Positions 54,001-62,474 of a DNA stretch of 64,000 bases are shown here, piece by piece. Position 1 is the stretch's first letter. Each line of letters starts with the position of its first letter. This DNA is from Bacteroidota bacterium. GTDB taxonomy: Bacteria; Bacteroidota; Bacteroidia; Bacteroidales; Lentimicrobiaceae. The stretch spans positions 124,001 to 188,000 of the forward strand of contig WSXX01000012.1 of assembly GCA_009773515.1 (NCBI GenBank), in the 5' to 3' direction. The notes beneath the pieces are model-generated. The model had not been told where the DNA came from and did not search any database. It was given only the letters and a program-made list of their open reading frames with translations. The translations under genes and the position numbers were made by a program.

Positions 54001-57000
54001 AATATACATATCTGCACCGGTAGTTTTGCTCTGGATTTTTGCACCTGCTATTTCATGGCGATTCAGTGAGCCTCAAAAAGAACAGATGGCTGACCTATCT
54101 GATGAACAGATTGTATTTCTTCATAAGTCAGCCCGAAAAACATGGTCGTTCTTTGAGCAATTCGTTACTGACGAAGATAACTGGCTGCCTCCCGATAACT
54201 TTCAGGAACAACCTGCTCCGGTTATCGCTCACCGCACATCGCCCACCAACATTGGGTTATCTTTACTCGCCAATCTGGCTGCGTATGATTTTGGCTATAT
54301 TTCTGGTGTTGAACTCGAACTTCGCTGCAAGAGAACTATAAGCACTTTACATAAAATGGAACGTTTCAAAGGCCATTTTTATAACTGGTATGATACTTTA
54401 ACACTATCAACATTACAGCCTAGATATGTTTCATCGGTAGATAGCGGAAATCTTACAGGCCATATCCTTACGCTCAGGCAGGGAATAATGGCATTGCCTT
54501 ACCAGCCGCTTTTCAGAAAGATTAATTATGAAGGTCTGAGAACCACAGCTTTAATTATCAGCGATTTATCTAATAAAAAGACTGACACGCTGACGAAGAA
54601 ATTTCTGGATTATTTAAATTCCAAATCCCTTGATCAGGACATTTCTTTAAGCAGTGTAAATCTTAATCTGAGTACTTTGATTAAAATTGCTGAGGAATTG
54701 TTTGCACAACATTCCGAGGATGAATCAGAACTGAAGAAATGGAAAAGCAGGCTTCTTATTCAGACCAGACGTATCCACGATGATTTGCAGGATATGATAC
54801 CATGGCTGAAAATGCTTCCTGCTCCTGAAGATTTTAAGTATGAAGATGAACTTGATTTTATTCCATCTCTCAGCAACCTCCGCGAAATGGCGGAATTGTT
54901 TATGCTGCGGGTTGATGAATACGAACAGCTTGATATAAGTGATAAAAGCAGGCAATGGGCTTCCGGAATGCGTTTATTGCTTGAAGAGGCCATAAATCGG
55001 GTTCCTGAAAAAATACATCAGCTTACACAGATTGCAGAAAGCTGTGAACAGTTTAGTCGCATTGAGTATGATTTTCTGTACGACAAATCTACTAATCTAT
55101 TGAGTATTGGTTTTAATGTTGAGGAACAAAAGCGAGACAACAGCTATTACGATCTTCTCGCTTCAGAAGCTAGACTGGCTGTATTTGTAGGCATTTCACA
55201 GGGAAAACTTCCTCAGGAAAGCTGGTTTGCACTGGGTAGGCTACTGACCAATTCAGGAAAAGATCCAATTTTAATTTCGTGGAGCGGATCAATGTTTGAA
55301 TACCTTATGCCTCAGCTTGTTATGCCAATGTATGACAATACCTTGCTTTCTCAAACCAATAAAGCAACATTGAAAAGGCAGATTGAGTATGGAGGTCAAC
55401 GCGGAGTTCCTTGGGGTATTTCTGAATCTGCTTACAATGAAGTTGATGCAAGTATGAATTACCAGTACCGCGCATTTGGGGTTCCCGGGCTTGGATTGAA
55501 ACGTGGCCTGGAAACAGATCTTGTTATAGCTCCATATGCCTCAATGATGGCTTTGATGGTTGCTCCGGATAAAGCTTGTCAGAATCTGCAATTGTTAACC
55601 AATGAGGGTTTTGAAGGCGATTATGGATATTATGAGGCAATCGACTATACAAGCAGTCGCCAGCCAAGAGGTAAAACTCACAGTATCTTATATTCCTACA
55701 TGGCTCACCATCAGGGTATGGGGTTGCTATCGTTGGCCTATCTTTTACTTGATAAACCAATGCAGCAGAGATTCACAGCTGAACTCCGTTTTCAGGCAAC
55801 ATTGTTATTGCTTCAGGAGCGCATACCGAGAGCAACTATTTTTTATGCCCACACTGCTGATATTGTTGAAACTCATACACCGGTTGCAGATGTGCAGATT
55901 CGCTCAATTAGCAGCGCTAACACCAGAATGCCCGAAGTTCAGCTTCTCAGTAATGGAAACTATCAGGCTATGATTTCAAATTCCGGGGCTGGTTATAGCC
56001 GTTGGAATGGATTGGCAATAACCCGATGGAGGGAAGATGGTACAAAAGATGATAGGGGAATTTTCTGCTATATAAAAGATAAAGAAAGCGGGATGGTATG
56101 GTCAAATACACATCATCCCACTTTAAAACCTACTGAAGGTTATGAAGCTGTTTTCTCGCAGGGAAGGGTCGAATTCCGCCGGCAGGATTTTGGGTTTGTC
56201 ACAAAAACTGAAATTGTTGTCAGCCCTGAGGACGACGTCGAAATGAGAAGAATCAGAATTACAAACAGAAATTTTTCATCAAAAGTTCTTGAAATTACCA
56301 GTTATGCAGAGGTGGTTCTTGCTCATCAGGCTGCTGATGAATCACATCCGGCATTTAGTAATCTGTTTGTTCAAACTGAAATTCTGCCCGAACATAAAGC
56401 AATTTTCTGTTCTCGCCGTCCCAGATCAAAAGAAGAAAAACCTCCATGGATGTTCCACCTGATGGATGCTCATAATGTTGTAATAGAAGCTGTTACCTAT
56501 GAAACAGATCGTATGCAGTTTATTGGCAGAGGTAACAATCTCACCAATCCGCAGGCGATGGAAATAGATGCACTTTCCGGAAAAGAAGGCTCTGTTCTTG
56601 ATCCAATTGTTGCTATTCGCTATCGAATAAGGGTGAAGCCAAATCAAACTGCAATATTTGATATGATTTATGGCATCAATGAAACCAGAGACGGATGCCA
56701 GGGACTGATGCATAAATATCAGGATCGTTATCTCAAGAAGCGTGCTTTCGAACTTTCATGGACCCACAGTCAGGTGCTCTTAAGGCAGATTAAAGCTACC
56801 GAAGCCGATGCACAGCTGTACAACCGGATGGCTGCTTCCATCATTTTTTCAAATCCTGCATTACGCGCCGATGTCTCAACAATTCTGAGCAATAACCGCG
56901 GACAATCCGGACTTTGGAGTCATTCTGTTTCAGGGGACTTACCCATTGTATTGTTAAAGGTTCACGAACCTGATAATATCGAAGTGGTGAAACAGCTGAT

Positions 57001-59758
57001 TCAGGCACACACCTATTGGCGATTAAAAGGACTTGCTGTTGATCTGGTTATCTGGAACGAAGATTATGGCGCTTACCGACAGGTATTGCAGGATCAGATA
57101 TTCGGCCTCATTACTTCTGAATCTTACAGCAATCCGGCGATCAATCATCCGGGGAATATTTTCGTAAAATCAGCAGATCAGTTATCTACTGAAGACCGGG
57201 TAATTTTTGAAAGCGTTGCGCGCATTATTGTTCATGACAATAAAGGAAGCTTATCCGACCAGATCGGACATCACATCATTGAGAAAGCATTAAAGCCTGT
57301 ATTTGATGCGAAACCTTTACCTTATCTAGATTCCGGCACCATTCTTCAATTGCCGGTTGACCTGCTGTTTTCGAATGGCAGAGGCGGGTTTACGCCTGAT
57401 GGTAAAGAATACAAAATTCTTATTGAAAATAATGAAACAACGCAGGCTCCCTGGGCCAATGTGATTGCCAATCCGGAGTTTGGTACAGTTATTTCTGAAA
57501 GCGGCTCAGCTTATACCTGGGCAATTAATGCTCATGAATACCGCCTTACTCCATGGAGCAACGATCCGGTGAGTGATGCCGGTGGAGAGGCTTTTTATGT
57601 GCGCGATGAAGTTTCCGGTATTTTCTGGTCACCTTCGCCATATCCAAAAACCGGAAAAAAGCCTTATATCACAACCCACGGATTTGGTTATTCGGTGTTC
57701 GAACACAACGAACAAGGCATTCACACCGAAATGCGGGTTTTTGTTGATAAAGAAATGCCTGTTAAATTTATTATTCTGAAGATACAAAACAAATCGGGGA
57801 GGGAACGGCAACTATCGGCTACCGGTTTTGTGGAGATTATTCTTGGAGATGTAAGATCGAAAACAAATATGCATGTTATTTCTGAACGAGATGCTGATAC
57901 TGGTGCCTTGCTGTTCAGAAACAAATATAATACTGCTTTTGCTGAACGTGTTACATTTTTCAAGGTGAATGGGAATAATCCTGATTTTAATATGGATCGC
58001 GCAGGTTTTATTGGCAGAAACAGAAATCTGAATAATCCTCAGGCTATGGACCGGAAAAATCTGGCAGGCAAAAGCGGTGCAGGCCTTGATCCTTGCGGCG
58101 CTTTGCAGGTTAAATTTGATCTCATAGATGGAGAAGAAAAAGAGATCGTTTTTCAGCTTGGAAATGGAAACAACATGCAAACTGCATTGTCAATGATCCG
58201 GAAGTTTTCAGGAAAAGAAAGCGTTATGCAGTCGTTGCAAACTGTTACAGAATATTGGGATGAAGTACTTGGTAAAGTGCAGGTTACTACTCCTGACAGC
58301 TCGTTGAATTTTCTGGCAAATGGATGGCTGAGCTATCAGACACTTGCTTGCCGGATTTATGCACGAAGTGGTTTCTATCAATCAGGAGGGGCCTTTGGGT
58401 TCAGAGATCAGTTGCAGGATGTACTTTCAGTATTAATTTCCAAACCTGAAATTGCCAGGGCTCAGATTCTGCTCAGTGCCTCAAGGCAGTTTTCTGAAGG
58501 CGATGTTCAGCATTGGTGGCATCCACCTGAAGGCAGGGGAGTGCGAACCCGTTGCTCTGACGACTTGCTGTGGCTTCCATTTGTAGTATCGCGTTATATT
58601 TCAGTAACCGGAGATACCGAAATTCTTTCAGTCACTGTTGGATTTCTCGAAAGTCGTGCCCTGCACAAGGAAGAAGATTCTCTCTACGATCTGCCGGTGA
58701 GCGGCAATCTGACCGCAACACTTTATGAGCATTGCATCAGGGCAATTAAGTACAGCTTGAATTTCGGAGAGCATGGATTGCCTTTTATTGGCTCAGGCGA
58801 TTGGAACGATGGAATGGATCAGGTTGGCAATAAAGGAAAAGGAGAAAGTGTATGGCTTGCATTCTTCCTGTATGATGTGCTGTTTCGTTTTACTGATATT
58901 GCCAGAATTTATGGTGATGAGATTTTTGCAGATGCATGTGTAAATGAAGCCGTAAAACTTCAATCAAACATCGAAGCTTCTGGCTGGGATGGACAATGGT
59001 ATAAACGTGCTTGGTTTGATGATGGCACTCCGCTTGGTTCGCACATAAATACTGAATGTCGCATCGATGCCATTGCGCAGAGCTGGTCTGTTCTTTCTGG
59101 TGCAGGAAGCGAAGAGCGCCAGAAAGAAGCAATGGATTCTCTCAATAAATATCTGGTAAACAGAGATTTAAAGCTAATTCAACTTCTTGATCCACCATTT
59201 GATCAGGATGGTCTGAATCCAGGGTATATAAAAGGTTATGTGCCTGGTGTGCGCGAGAACGGCGGGCAATATTCCCATGCTGCAATCTGGGCGCTTATGG
59301 CTTTTGCAGCATTGGGTGACCGTGAAAAAGTCTGGGAGTTGTTTACCATGATAAACCCGATAAACCATTCCTCAAACGATGAAGATATGAAGGTTTATAA
59401 AGTGGAACCTTACGTGATGGCTGCCGATGTGTATGCCAATGAATCACATCAAGGCAGGGGAGGATGGACCTGGTACACAGGCTCTTCAGGCTGGATGTAC
59501 CAGTTTATTGTCAATGCTTTGCTGGGAATGGAAAAGCACGGAGATGGTCTTAAATTTAAGCCCTGCTTCCCTTTCGATTGGCCTTCAGTTTCAATAAACT
59601 ATTGTTTCGGACAATCAACCTATCAGATTACTGTTTTTCAGGAAAGAACAAAAACTGATTCATGGTGGAAAACCAAAGATATCAGAGAATCTGGAGATTT
59701 TATTCCGCTGATCGACGATGGACTTGAACATCAGGTGGAAGTACATATTGCTGTTTAA
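51056..59758 (+). CDS. Cyclic beta-1,2-glucan synthase (NdvB/Cgs type; GT84-GH189-GH94)
   Basis: A 2900-residue membrane enzyme, close in length to the proteobacterial synthases. Residues ~1-420 are helical with no clear signature. A membrane segment lies near 425-450. The GT84 transferase holds VITLDSDTQLPRDAAWKF near 643 and RHHRWIRGDWQIGAWLLP near 788; membrane spans follow near 835-880 and 960-980. A glycoamylase-like domain (about 1035-1600; TSPTNIGLSLLANLAAYDFG, VPWGISESAYNEVDASMNYQ, GYYEAIDYT) corresponds to the cyclizing GH189 type. From about 1610 a GH94 phosphorylase region has two similar beta-domains (both with NLxNPQAM) and GSGDWNDGMDQVGNKG near 2580, which holds the likely acid Asp. 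Together these build and close beta-1,2-glucan rings. It stands alone, downstream of a palindrome. Confidence 0.9.
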   Translation: MIKATTTPVLDKLSRLRIGIQKGTSFKNSNIQKPFRSELFSSEQMNQHGEVLARSHKLLAYKTSDQLLRKLFENQKSLLEVRKLFVENIRAGKTVVTPAAEWLLDNFYLIEEQVVIARKHLPKGYSEDLPYLANGVSAGMPRVYDIVLEIISHSDGRVDIKSLTSFIDSYQKNSILTLGELWAIPIMLRLAVIENLRRIAVSIAVDLIDQNLADYWADKMMATLEKDPGSLILVVADMARSKPALDGPFVAAFTRKLQGKGPAFALPLNWMEQQLSAIGLTSSDIVRQENHKQAADQVSVRNCIGTLRFLGAMDWPEFVETLSHVEQTLRQDKSGTYARMDFATRDRYRHVVEAIAKSSTFSEHEVAAKVIQLANQQSGDDPVSKRKEHVGYFLVDKGVNLTEKEAGMRLSFSRKVSKLARSMPVSIYIFSILFLSFTAAAAISYFTFSYGISDWKILAIVGLLSASGAAQLVVSFVNWLSTILVKPKLLPRMNFSHGIPAECRTLVVVPTMLANKSYIEELIEALEIRFLANRETNLHFALLTDFADADYEKMPGDEELLELACKRISDLNEKYYQPEQENFFLLHRPRKWNTREGKWMGYERKRGKLAALNAFIMGKSNDEFSIVTGNFRILTNVKYVITLDSDTQLPRDAAWKFVATMAHPLNQPIFDVQKRRVTEGYGILQPRVGAGIPKGATSLYLRLQGNLAGIDPYTRVSSDVYQDLFNEGSFIGKGIYDVEIFEKALNGVFKENRILSHDLIEGCYTRSGLLSDVLLYDENPAQYSADMKRHHRWIRGDWQIGAWLLPYVRLGNGKRVVNGLSALSKWKIFDNLRRSLLPLTLLMILLMGWTILPVPEFWTLAVGIILLFTSVAEAIWKLLHIPKDISLTAHFSEVGVSIRDAIVQYIFAIAVLPYEAYKYTHAVLLTNWRLIFSKRKLLEWTPSANAGSRHGNNIITAYRSMWIAPFTAALLIAFFIFLKPDAIYISAPVVLLWIFAPAISWRFSEPQKEQMADLSDEQIVFLHKSARKTWSFFEQFVTDEDNWLPPDNFQEQPAPVIAHRTSPTNIGLSLLANLAAYDFGYISGVELELRCKRTISTLHKMERFKGHFYNWYDTLTLSTLQPRYVSSVDSGNLTGHILTLRQGIMALPYQPLFRKINYEGLRTTALIISDLSNKKTDTLTKKFLDYLNSKSLDQDISLSSVNLNLSTLIKIAEELFAQHSEDESELKKWKSRLLIQTRRIHDDLQDMIPWLKMLPAPEDFKYEDELDFIPSLSNLREMAELFMLRVDEYEQLDISDKSRQWASGMRLLLEEAINRVPEKIHQLTQIAESCEQFSRIEYDFLYDKSTNLLSIGFNVEEQKRDNSYYDLLASEARLAVFVGISQGKLPQESWFALGRLLTNSGKDPILISWSGSMFEYLMPQLVMPMYDNTLLSQTNKATLKRQIEYGGQRGVPWGISESAYNEVDASMNYQYRAFGVPGLGLKRGLETDLVIAPYASMMALMVAPDKACQNLQLLTNEGFEGDYGYYEAIDYTSSRQPRGKTHSILYSYMAHHQGMGLLSLAYLLLDKPMQQRFTAELRFQATLLLLQERIPRATIFYAHTADIVETHTPVADVQIRSISSANTRMPEVQLLSNGNYQAMISNSGAGYSRWNGLAITRWREDGTKDDRGIFCYIKDKESGMVWSNTHHPTLKPTEGYEAVFSQGRVEFRRQDFGFVTKTEIVVSPEDDVEMRRIRITNRNFSSKVLEITSYAEVVLAHQAADESHPAFSNLFVQTEILPEHKAIFCSRRPRSKEEKPPWMFHLMDAHNVVIEAVTYETDRMQFIGRGNNLTNPQAMEIDALSGKEGSVLDPIVAIRYRIRVKPNQTAIFDMIYGINETRDGCQGLMHKYQDRYLKKRAFELSWTHSQVLLRQIKATEADAQLYNRMAASIIFSNPALRADVSTILSNNRGQSGLWSHSVSGDLPIVLLKVHEPDNIEVVKQLIQAHTYWRLKGLAVDLVIWNEDYGAYRQVLQDQIFGLITSESYSNPAINHPGNIFVKSADQLSTEDRVIFESVARIIVHDNKGSLSDQIGHHIIEKALKPVFDAKPLPYLDSGTILQLPVDLLFSNGRGGFTPDGKEYKILIENNETTQAPWANVIANPEFGTVISESGSAYTWAINAHEYRLTPWSNDPVSDAGGEAFYVRDEVSGIFWSPSPYPKTGKKPYITTHGFGYSVFEHNEQGIHTEMRVFVDKEMPVKFIILKIQNKSGRERQLSATGFVEIILGDVRSKTNMHVISERDADTGALLFRNKYNTAFAERVTFFKVNGNNPDFNMDRAGFIGRNRNLNNPQAMDRKNLAGKSGAGLDPCGALQVKFDLIDGEEKEIVFQLGNGNNMQTALSMIRKFSGKESVMQSLQTVTEYWDEVLGKVQVTTPDSSLNFLANGWLSYQTLACRIYARSGFYQSGGAFGFRDQLQDVLSVLISKPEIARAQILLSASRQFSEGDVQHWWHPPEGRGVRTRCSDDLLWLPFVVSRYISVTGDTEILSVTVGFLESRALHKEEDSLYDLPVSGNLTATLYEHCIRAIKYSLNFGEHGLPFIGSGDWNDGMDQVGNKGKGESVWLAFFLYDVLFRFTDIARIYGDEIFADACVNEAVKLQSNIEASGWDGQWYKRAWFDDGTPLGSHINTECRIDAIAQSWSVLSGAGSEERQKEAMDSLNKYLVNRDLKLIQLLDPPFDQDGLNPGYIKGYVPGVRENGGQYSHAAIWALMAFAALGDREKVWELFTMINPINHSSNDEDMKVYKVEPYVMAADVYANESHQGRGGWTWYTGSSGWMYQFIVNALLGMEKHGDGLKFKPCFPFDWPSVSINYCFGQSTYQITVFQERTKTDSWWKTKDIRESGDFIPLIDDGLEHQVEVHIAV

Positions 59759-59911
59759 AAGCGGATACATCGTTTAAATCGTAATGTGGTTTGACTTCAA
59801 AAACAGCCAATTGCCTTTATGCCATCATAAAGGTATTTTGGCTGCAGACCATCGTCGGGTTATTCTTCTGGATATTGAAGAGCAAAAGAACCATCGCGAC
59901 AAATAATGCCG

Positions 59912-59919
59912 TAATTTTG
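59912..59919 (+). promoter_or_regulatory. -7 promoter box for the methyltransferase (TAATTTTG)
   Basis: TAATTTTG fits TAnnTTTG and lies 64 bases before the ATG at 59984. No good -33 element. Confidence 0.4.
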
Positions 59920-59983
59920 CACCTTTCTGCGCCTTTGGCGACAGGGATATTTAAGTGACTTCATCAATAAAAAACACTCCGGA

Positions 59984-61090
59984 ATGACTGGCATTGAAAA
60001 AGAGTTGAAAATTAAAATCTCCGGAGAAATTCAGGCCAACCGACCTGAACCGATTGTTACTGATATTGAGGTTGTGATTTACAAACAGCGAATGACCCCG
60101 AAATTTGCCGTTGATGCACTAGAGGAAGGTTACTCTGTATTAATCGTTGACTTTTATAGCAGCGGCCTGGCTGTTTTAAATGAGTTAAAGCAATACATCT
60201 CAGCAAAATATCCTGATCAATCATTTCAGGGGCAGCGGGAAGCTCGTGCAGCCTTCCGTGAGTTATCGCAGAAATTGTTTTTGAAAATCAGCAATCACAA
60301 AATCCTTGTAAGGAAAGCACCTGAAATTGGTTGGTTAAAGATTCTCTACCCTGAACTTACTGTATTTCTGTTGCCTTTTTCCCAGGTTCAGGGTCTGAAC
60401 AGTGCATGGCAGTGGTACGAAAAGGGAATATTCATTCCGGTTTTACGAAAGAAAATCCATCCATGGTATGGAACCTATTTCCCAACAAGGTTTGAACATC
60501 TTGAACTTTTTGAGAACTGGTTGAAAGAGTATAAAGGGAAAAAAGAATCGGCTATTGATGTTGGCATTGGAAGCGGTGTACTCACTCTTCAAATGCTGAA
60601 ACACGGATTTGGTAGCATCTGCGGAACCGATTCAAATCCAAATGCCATTATCGGGTTTGACGAGTATGCTGAGCAAAATCAGCTGAAATCAAAAATTACC
60701 TTGTCGCATGGCGACCTTTTTGACGGGTGTAAATCATCCGCCGATCTGATTGTATTTAATCCGCCATGGCTGCCGGCATCCTATAATCCGGGAGGTATCG
60801 ATAGCGCCATTTATTATGATGAGGATTTGTTTTCAAGATTCTTTACAGAAGCATCGAAGCATCTGAATGAGGGTGGGAGAGTAGTTGTTATTTTCTCAAA
60901 CCTGGCAAGAATTACAAATCATGAAACGATACATCCCATCGAAAACGAACTGGCTGTAGGTGAACGATTTGTAAAAGAGCGATTTATTGACAAACAAGTG
61001 CGTGCAGCTTCTAAAAACTCACGAAGAAACCTTGAACGCCGGAGTGATGAGAAGGTGGAATTGTGGGTATTGAGACCGGTGGTGAGGTAG
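59984..61090 (+). CDS. Class I SAM-dependent methyltransferase (RsmC/PrmC-like)
   Basis: A 368-residue protein. Residues ~1-170 are a separate N-terminal domain of mixed helices and strands (AVDALEEGYSVLIVDFYSSG) with no family I can name. Residues ~185-300 form a Rossmann methyltransferase: ESAIDVGIGSGVLTLQMLKH (motif I), ICGTDSNPNAIIGFDEYAEQ, and LIVFNPPWLPASYNP, the NPPW motif of enzymes that modify an exocyclic or amide nitrogen. The tail is basic (KNSRRNLERRSDEK). The target could be rRNA, a protein Gln or a small molecule. It follows the glucan synthase gene but is separated by a 225-base gap. The 3' end runs straight into the GGTTRA tandem repeat. Confidence 0.8.
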   Translation: MTGIEKELKIKISGEIQANRPEPIVTDIEVVIYKQRMTPKFAVDALEEGYSVLIVDFYSSGLAVLNELKQYISAKYPDQSFQGQREARAAFRELSQKLFLKISNHKILVRKAPEIGWLKILYPELTVFLLPFSQVQGLNSAWQWYEKGIFIPVLRKKIHPWYGTYFPTRFEHLELFENWLKEYKGKKESAIDVGIGSGVLTLQMLKHGFGSICGTDSNPNAIIGFDEYAEQNQLKSKITLSHGDLFDGCKSSADLIVFNPPWLPASYNPGGIDSAIYYDEDLFSRFFTEASKHLNEGGRVVVIFSNLARITNHETIHPIENELAVGERFVKERFIDKQVRAASKNSRRNLERRSDEKVELWVLRPVVR

Positions 61091-61167
61091 GTTGAGGTTA
61101 AGGTTGAGGTCGAGGTTGAGGTTGAGGTTAAGGTTAAGGTTAAGGTTAAGGTTAAGGTTGAGGTTAG
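61090..61167. repeat. Thirteen copies of a GGTTRA hexamer
   Basis: Units GGTTGA and GGTTAA alternate (one GGTCGA, one final GGTTAG) without gaps. The first unit starts on the last base of the methyltransferase stop. It may expand or contract; no reading frame of interest uses it. Confidence 0.9.
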
Positions 61168-61170
61168 AGG

Positions 61171-61198
61171 ATTAGAAATTAGAAATTAGAAATTAGAG
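61171..61198. repeat. Four copies of ATTAGAA (3' of the adenylate kinase gene)
   Basis: Three perfect ATTAGAA units and one ATTAGAG. It lies five bases beyond the adenylate kinase stop codon and right after the GGTTRA repeat. The same heptamer is found on the other side of the gene (62436-62474). Confidence 0.88.
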
Positions 61199-61203
61199 AT
61201 TGA

Positions 61204-62373
61204 TTATCTCAGCCGTTTAAATCCGGTTTCAATTTCGTTTGAGATCCTTTCAAAAACTTCTTCAAAATTGCCGAGTCCATCAACTTTGGTAACGCCATGT
61301 AATTGCTTGTATTTCTCAATAACAGGAACTGTTTTTGTTTCATGTTCCTGAAGCCGTTTCACGATTTTGGCCGTGCTGTTGTCATAAGGCATACAGCCTT
61401 CGGTTTTGCTGCGGGCATCAAGCCGGCTGATAAGTTCGAGTGTAGGAACTTCAATTTCAATAATCTGAGAAATGGAAGAGCCGTGTTTTTTCAATAATCC
61501 GTCAAGAATGTATGATTGCACCAACGTTCGGGGAAATCCCTTGAAAATAAACCCTTTGATATCCTTGCTTTCCGAAAGCTTTTTTTCAATCAGCTGAACC
61601 ACAATCTCATCAGGAACGAGTTGGCCATTCTCGTAAAGTTCAGTAATTTTTCTTCCGGTTTCAGTATTGTTTTTGATCTCCTGATCAAGCATGGGGCCTG
61701 TTGCAACGTATTCAAGTCCGAAATGCCTGGCCAGCGCTTTACCTTGCGATCCGCGGCCAGATCCCGGATAACCGAATAAAACAATATTAAACAGGCTTTT
61801 GGTGAGTTCCTGTTTTATGATTTCAGTAATCTGCTTATGAACATTTTCAATACCTGTGGTACCATCAACTTCCACATAAATACCTCTGTCCTTATAAAAC
61901 TGCAGCACAGGAAGCGTTTTATCGTTGTATTCTTTAAGCCGGTTGCGGATTACCTGTTCATTGTCATCGCTGCGCCCCGAAGTTTTTCCTCTGAGCAACA
62001 ACCTTTTAACGGATTCTTCTTCCGGCACATTCAGGCTGATCAGGCAATTGAGCGATGTATGCAGTTTGATCATTAATCCCTCAAGGATGTATGCCTGAAT
62101 GTATGTTCTAGGAAATCCGTCAAATAAAAATCCATTTGAACCCGGATTTTCGGTAATTGTTTTCTCAATTATCTGAACAATAATTTCGTCAGGAACCAGC
62201 CCACCCGAAGCAATAATGCTTTGAGCTTCGAGTCCCAGCCTGGTTTTTCCAGCCATTTCTTTACGGAGCAAGTCGCCCGTGGAAATGTAAAAGAGGTTAT
62301 ACTTTTCGGTCAGAAATTCTGACTGAGTTCCTTTTCCTGCGCCCGGAGGGCCAAATAGTGCGATATTGAGCAT
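61204..62373 (-). CDS. adk: Adenylate kinase with a second, degenerate kinase domain
   Basis: A 389-residue protein made of two adenylate-kinase units. The first (about 1-190) has the P-loop GPPGAGKGTQ, STGDLLRKEM, GFLFDGFPRT and a short LID-free RLLLRGKTSGRSDD, so it is probably active as the cell's Adk (AMP + ATP to 2 ADP). The second (about 195-389) has GYPGSGRGSQ in place of the P-loop, with Arg where the essential Lys should be, and GFIFKGFPRT, where the Asp of DGFPR is Lys. The overall fold and the LVPDEIVVQLIEKKL segment are kept. The second half probably cannot transfer phosphate and may bind or regulate. Fusion or internal duplication is the likely origin. Confidence 0.92.
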   Translation of the reverse strand: MLNIALFGPPGAGKGTQSEFLTEKYNLFYISTGDLLRKEMAGKTRLGLEAQSIIASGGLVPDEIIVQIIEKTITENPGSNGFLFDGFPRTYIQAYILEGLMIKLHTSLNCLISLNVPEEESVKRLLLRGKTSGRSDDNEQVIRNRLKEYNDKTLPVLQFYKDRGIYVEVDGTTGIENVHKQITEIIKQELTKSLFNIVLFGYPGSGRGSQGKALARHFGLEYVATGPMLDQEIKNNTETGRKITELYENGQLVPDEIVVQLIEKKLSESKDIKGFIFKGFPRTLVQSYILDGLLKKHGSSISQIIEIEVPTLELISRLDARSKTEGCMPYDNSTAKIVKRLQEHETKTVPVIEKYKQLHGVTKVDGLGNFEEVFERISNEIETGFKRLR

Positions 62374-62435
62374 AAAAGTGAAAAGTTTACTAAGAGAAAA
62401 ACGAAAAGTGAAGAGTTAAAAGTAAAGAATTGAAA

Positions 62436-62474
62436 TCTAGAAATTAGAAATTAGAAATTAGAAATTAGAAATTA
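62436..62474. repeat. ATTAGAA tandem repeat running into the epimerase gene 3' end
   Basis: A TCTAGAA, four perfect ATTAGAA and a last ATTA. The minus-strand stop codon and last two residues (Asn-Phe) of the epimerase gene at 62465 lie inside the repeat. Confidence 0.88.

Noticed and set aside
61090-61198. Tandem repeats considered as a CRISPR array
   Set aside because: Units are 6 and 7 bases long with no spacers, and no cas genes lie nearby.
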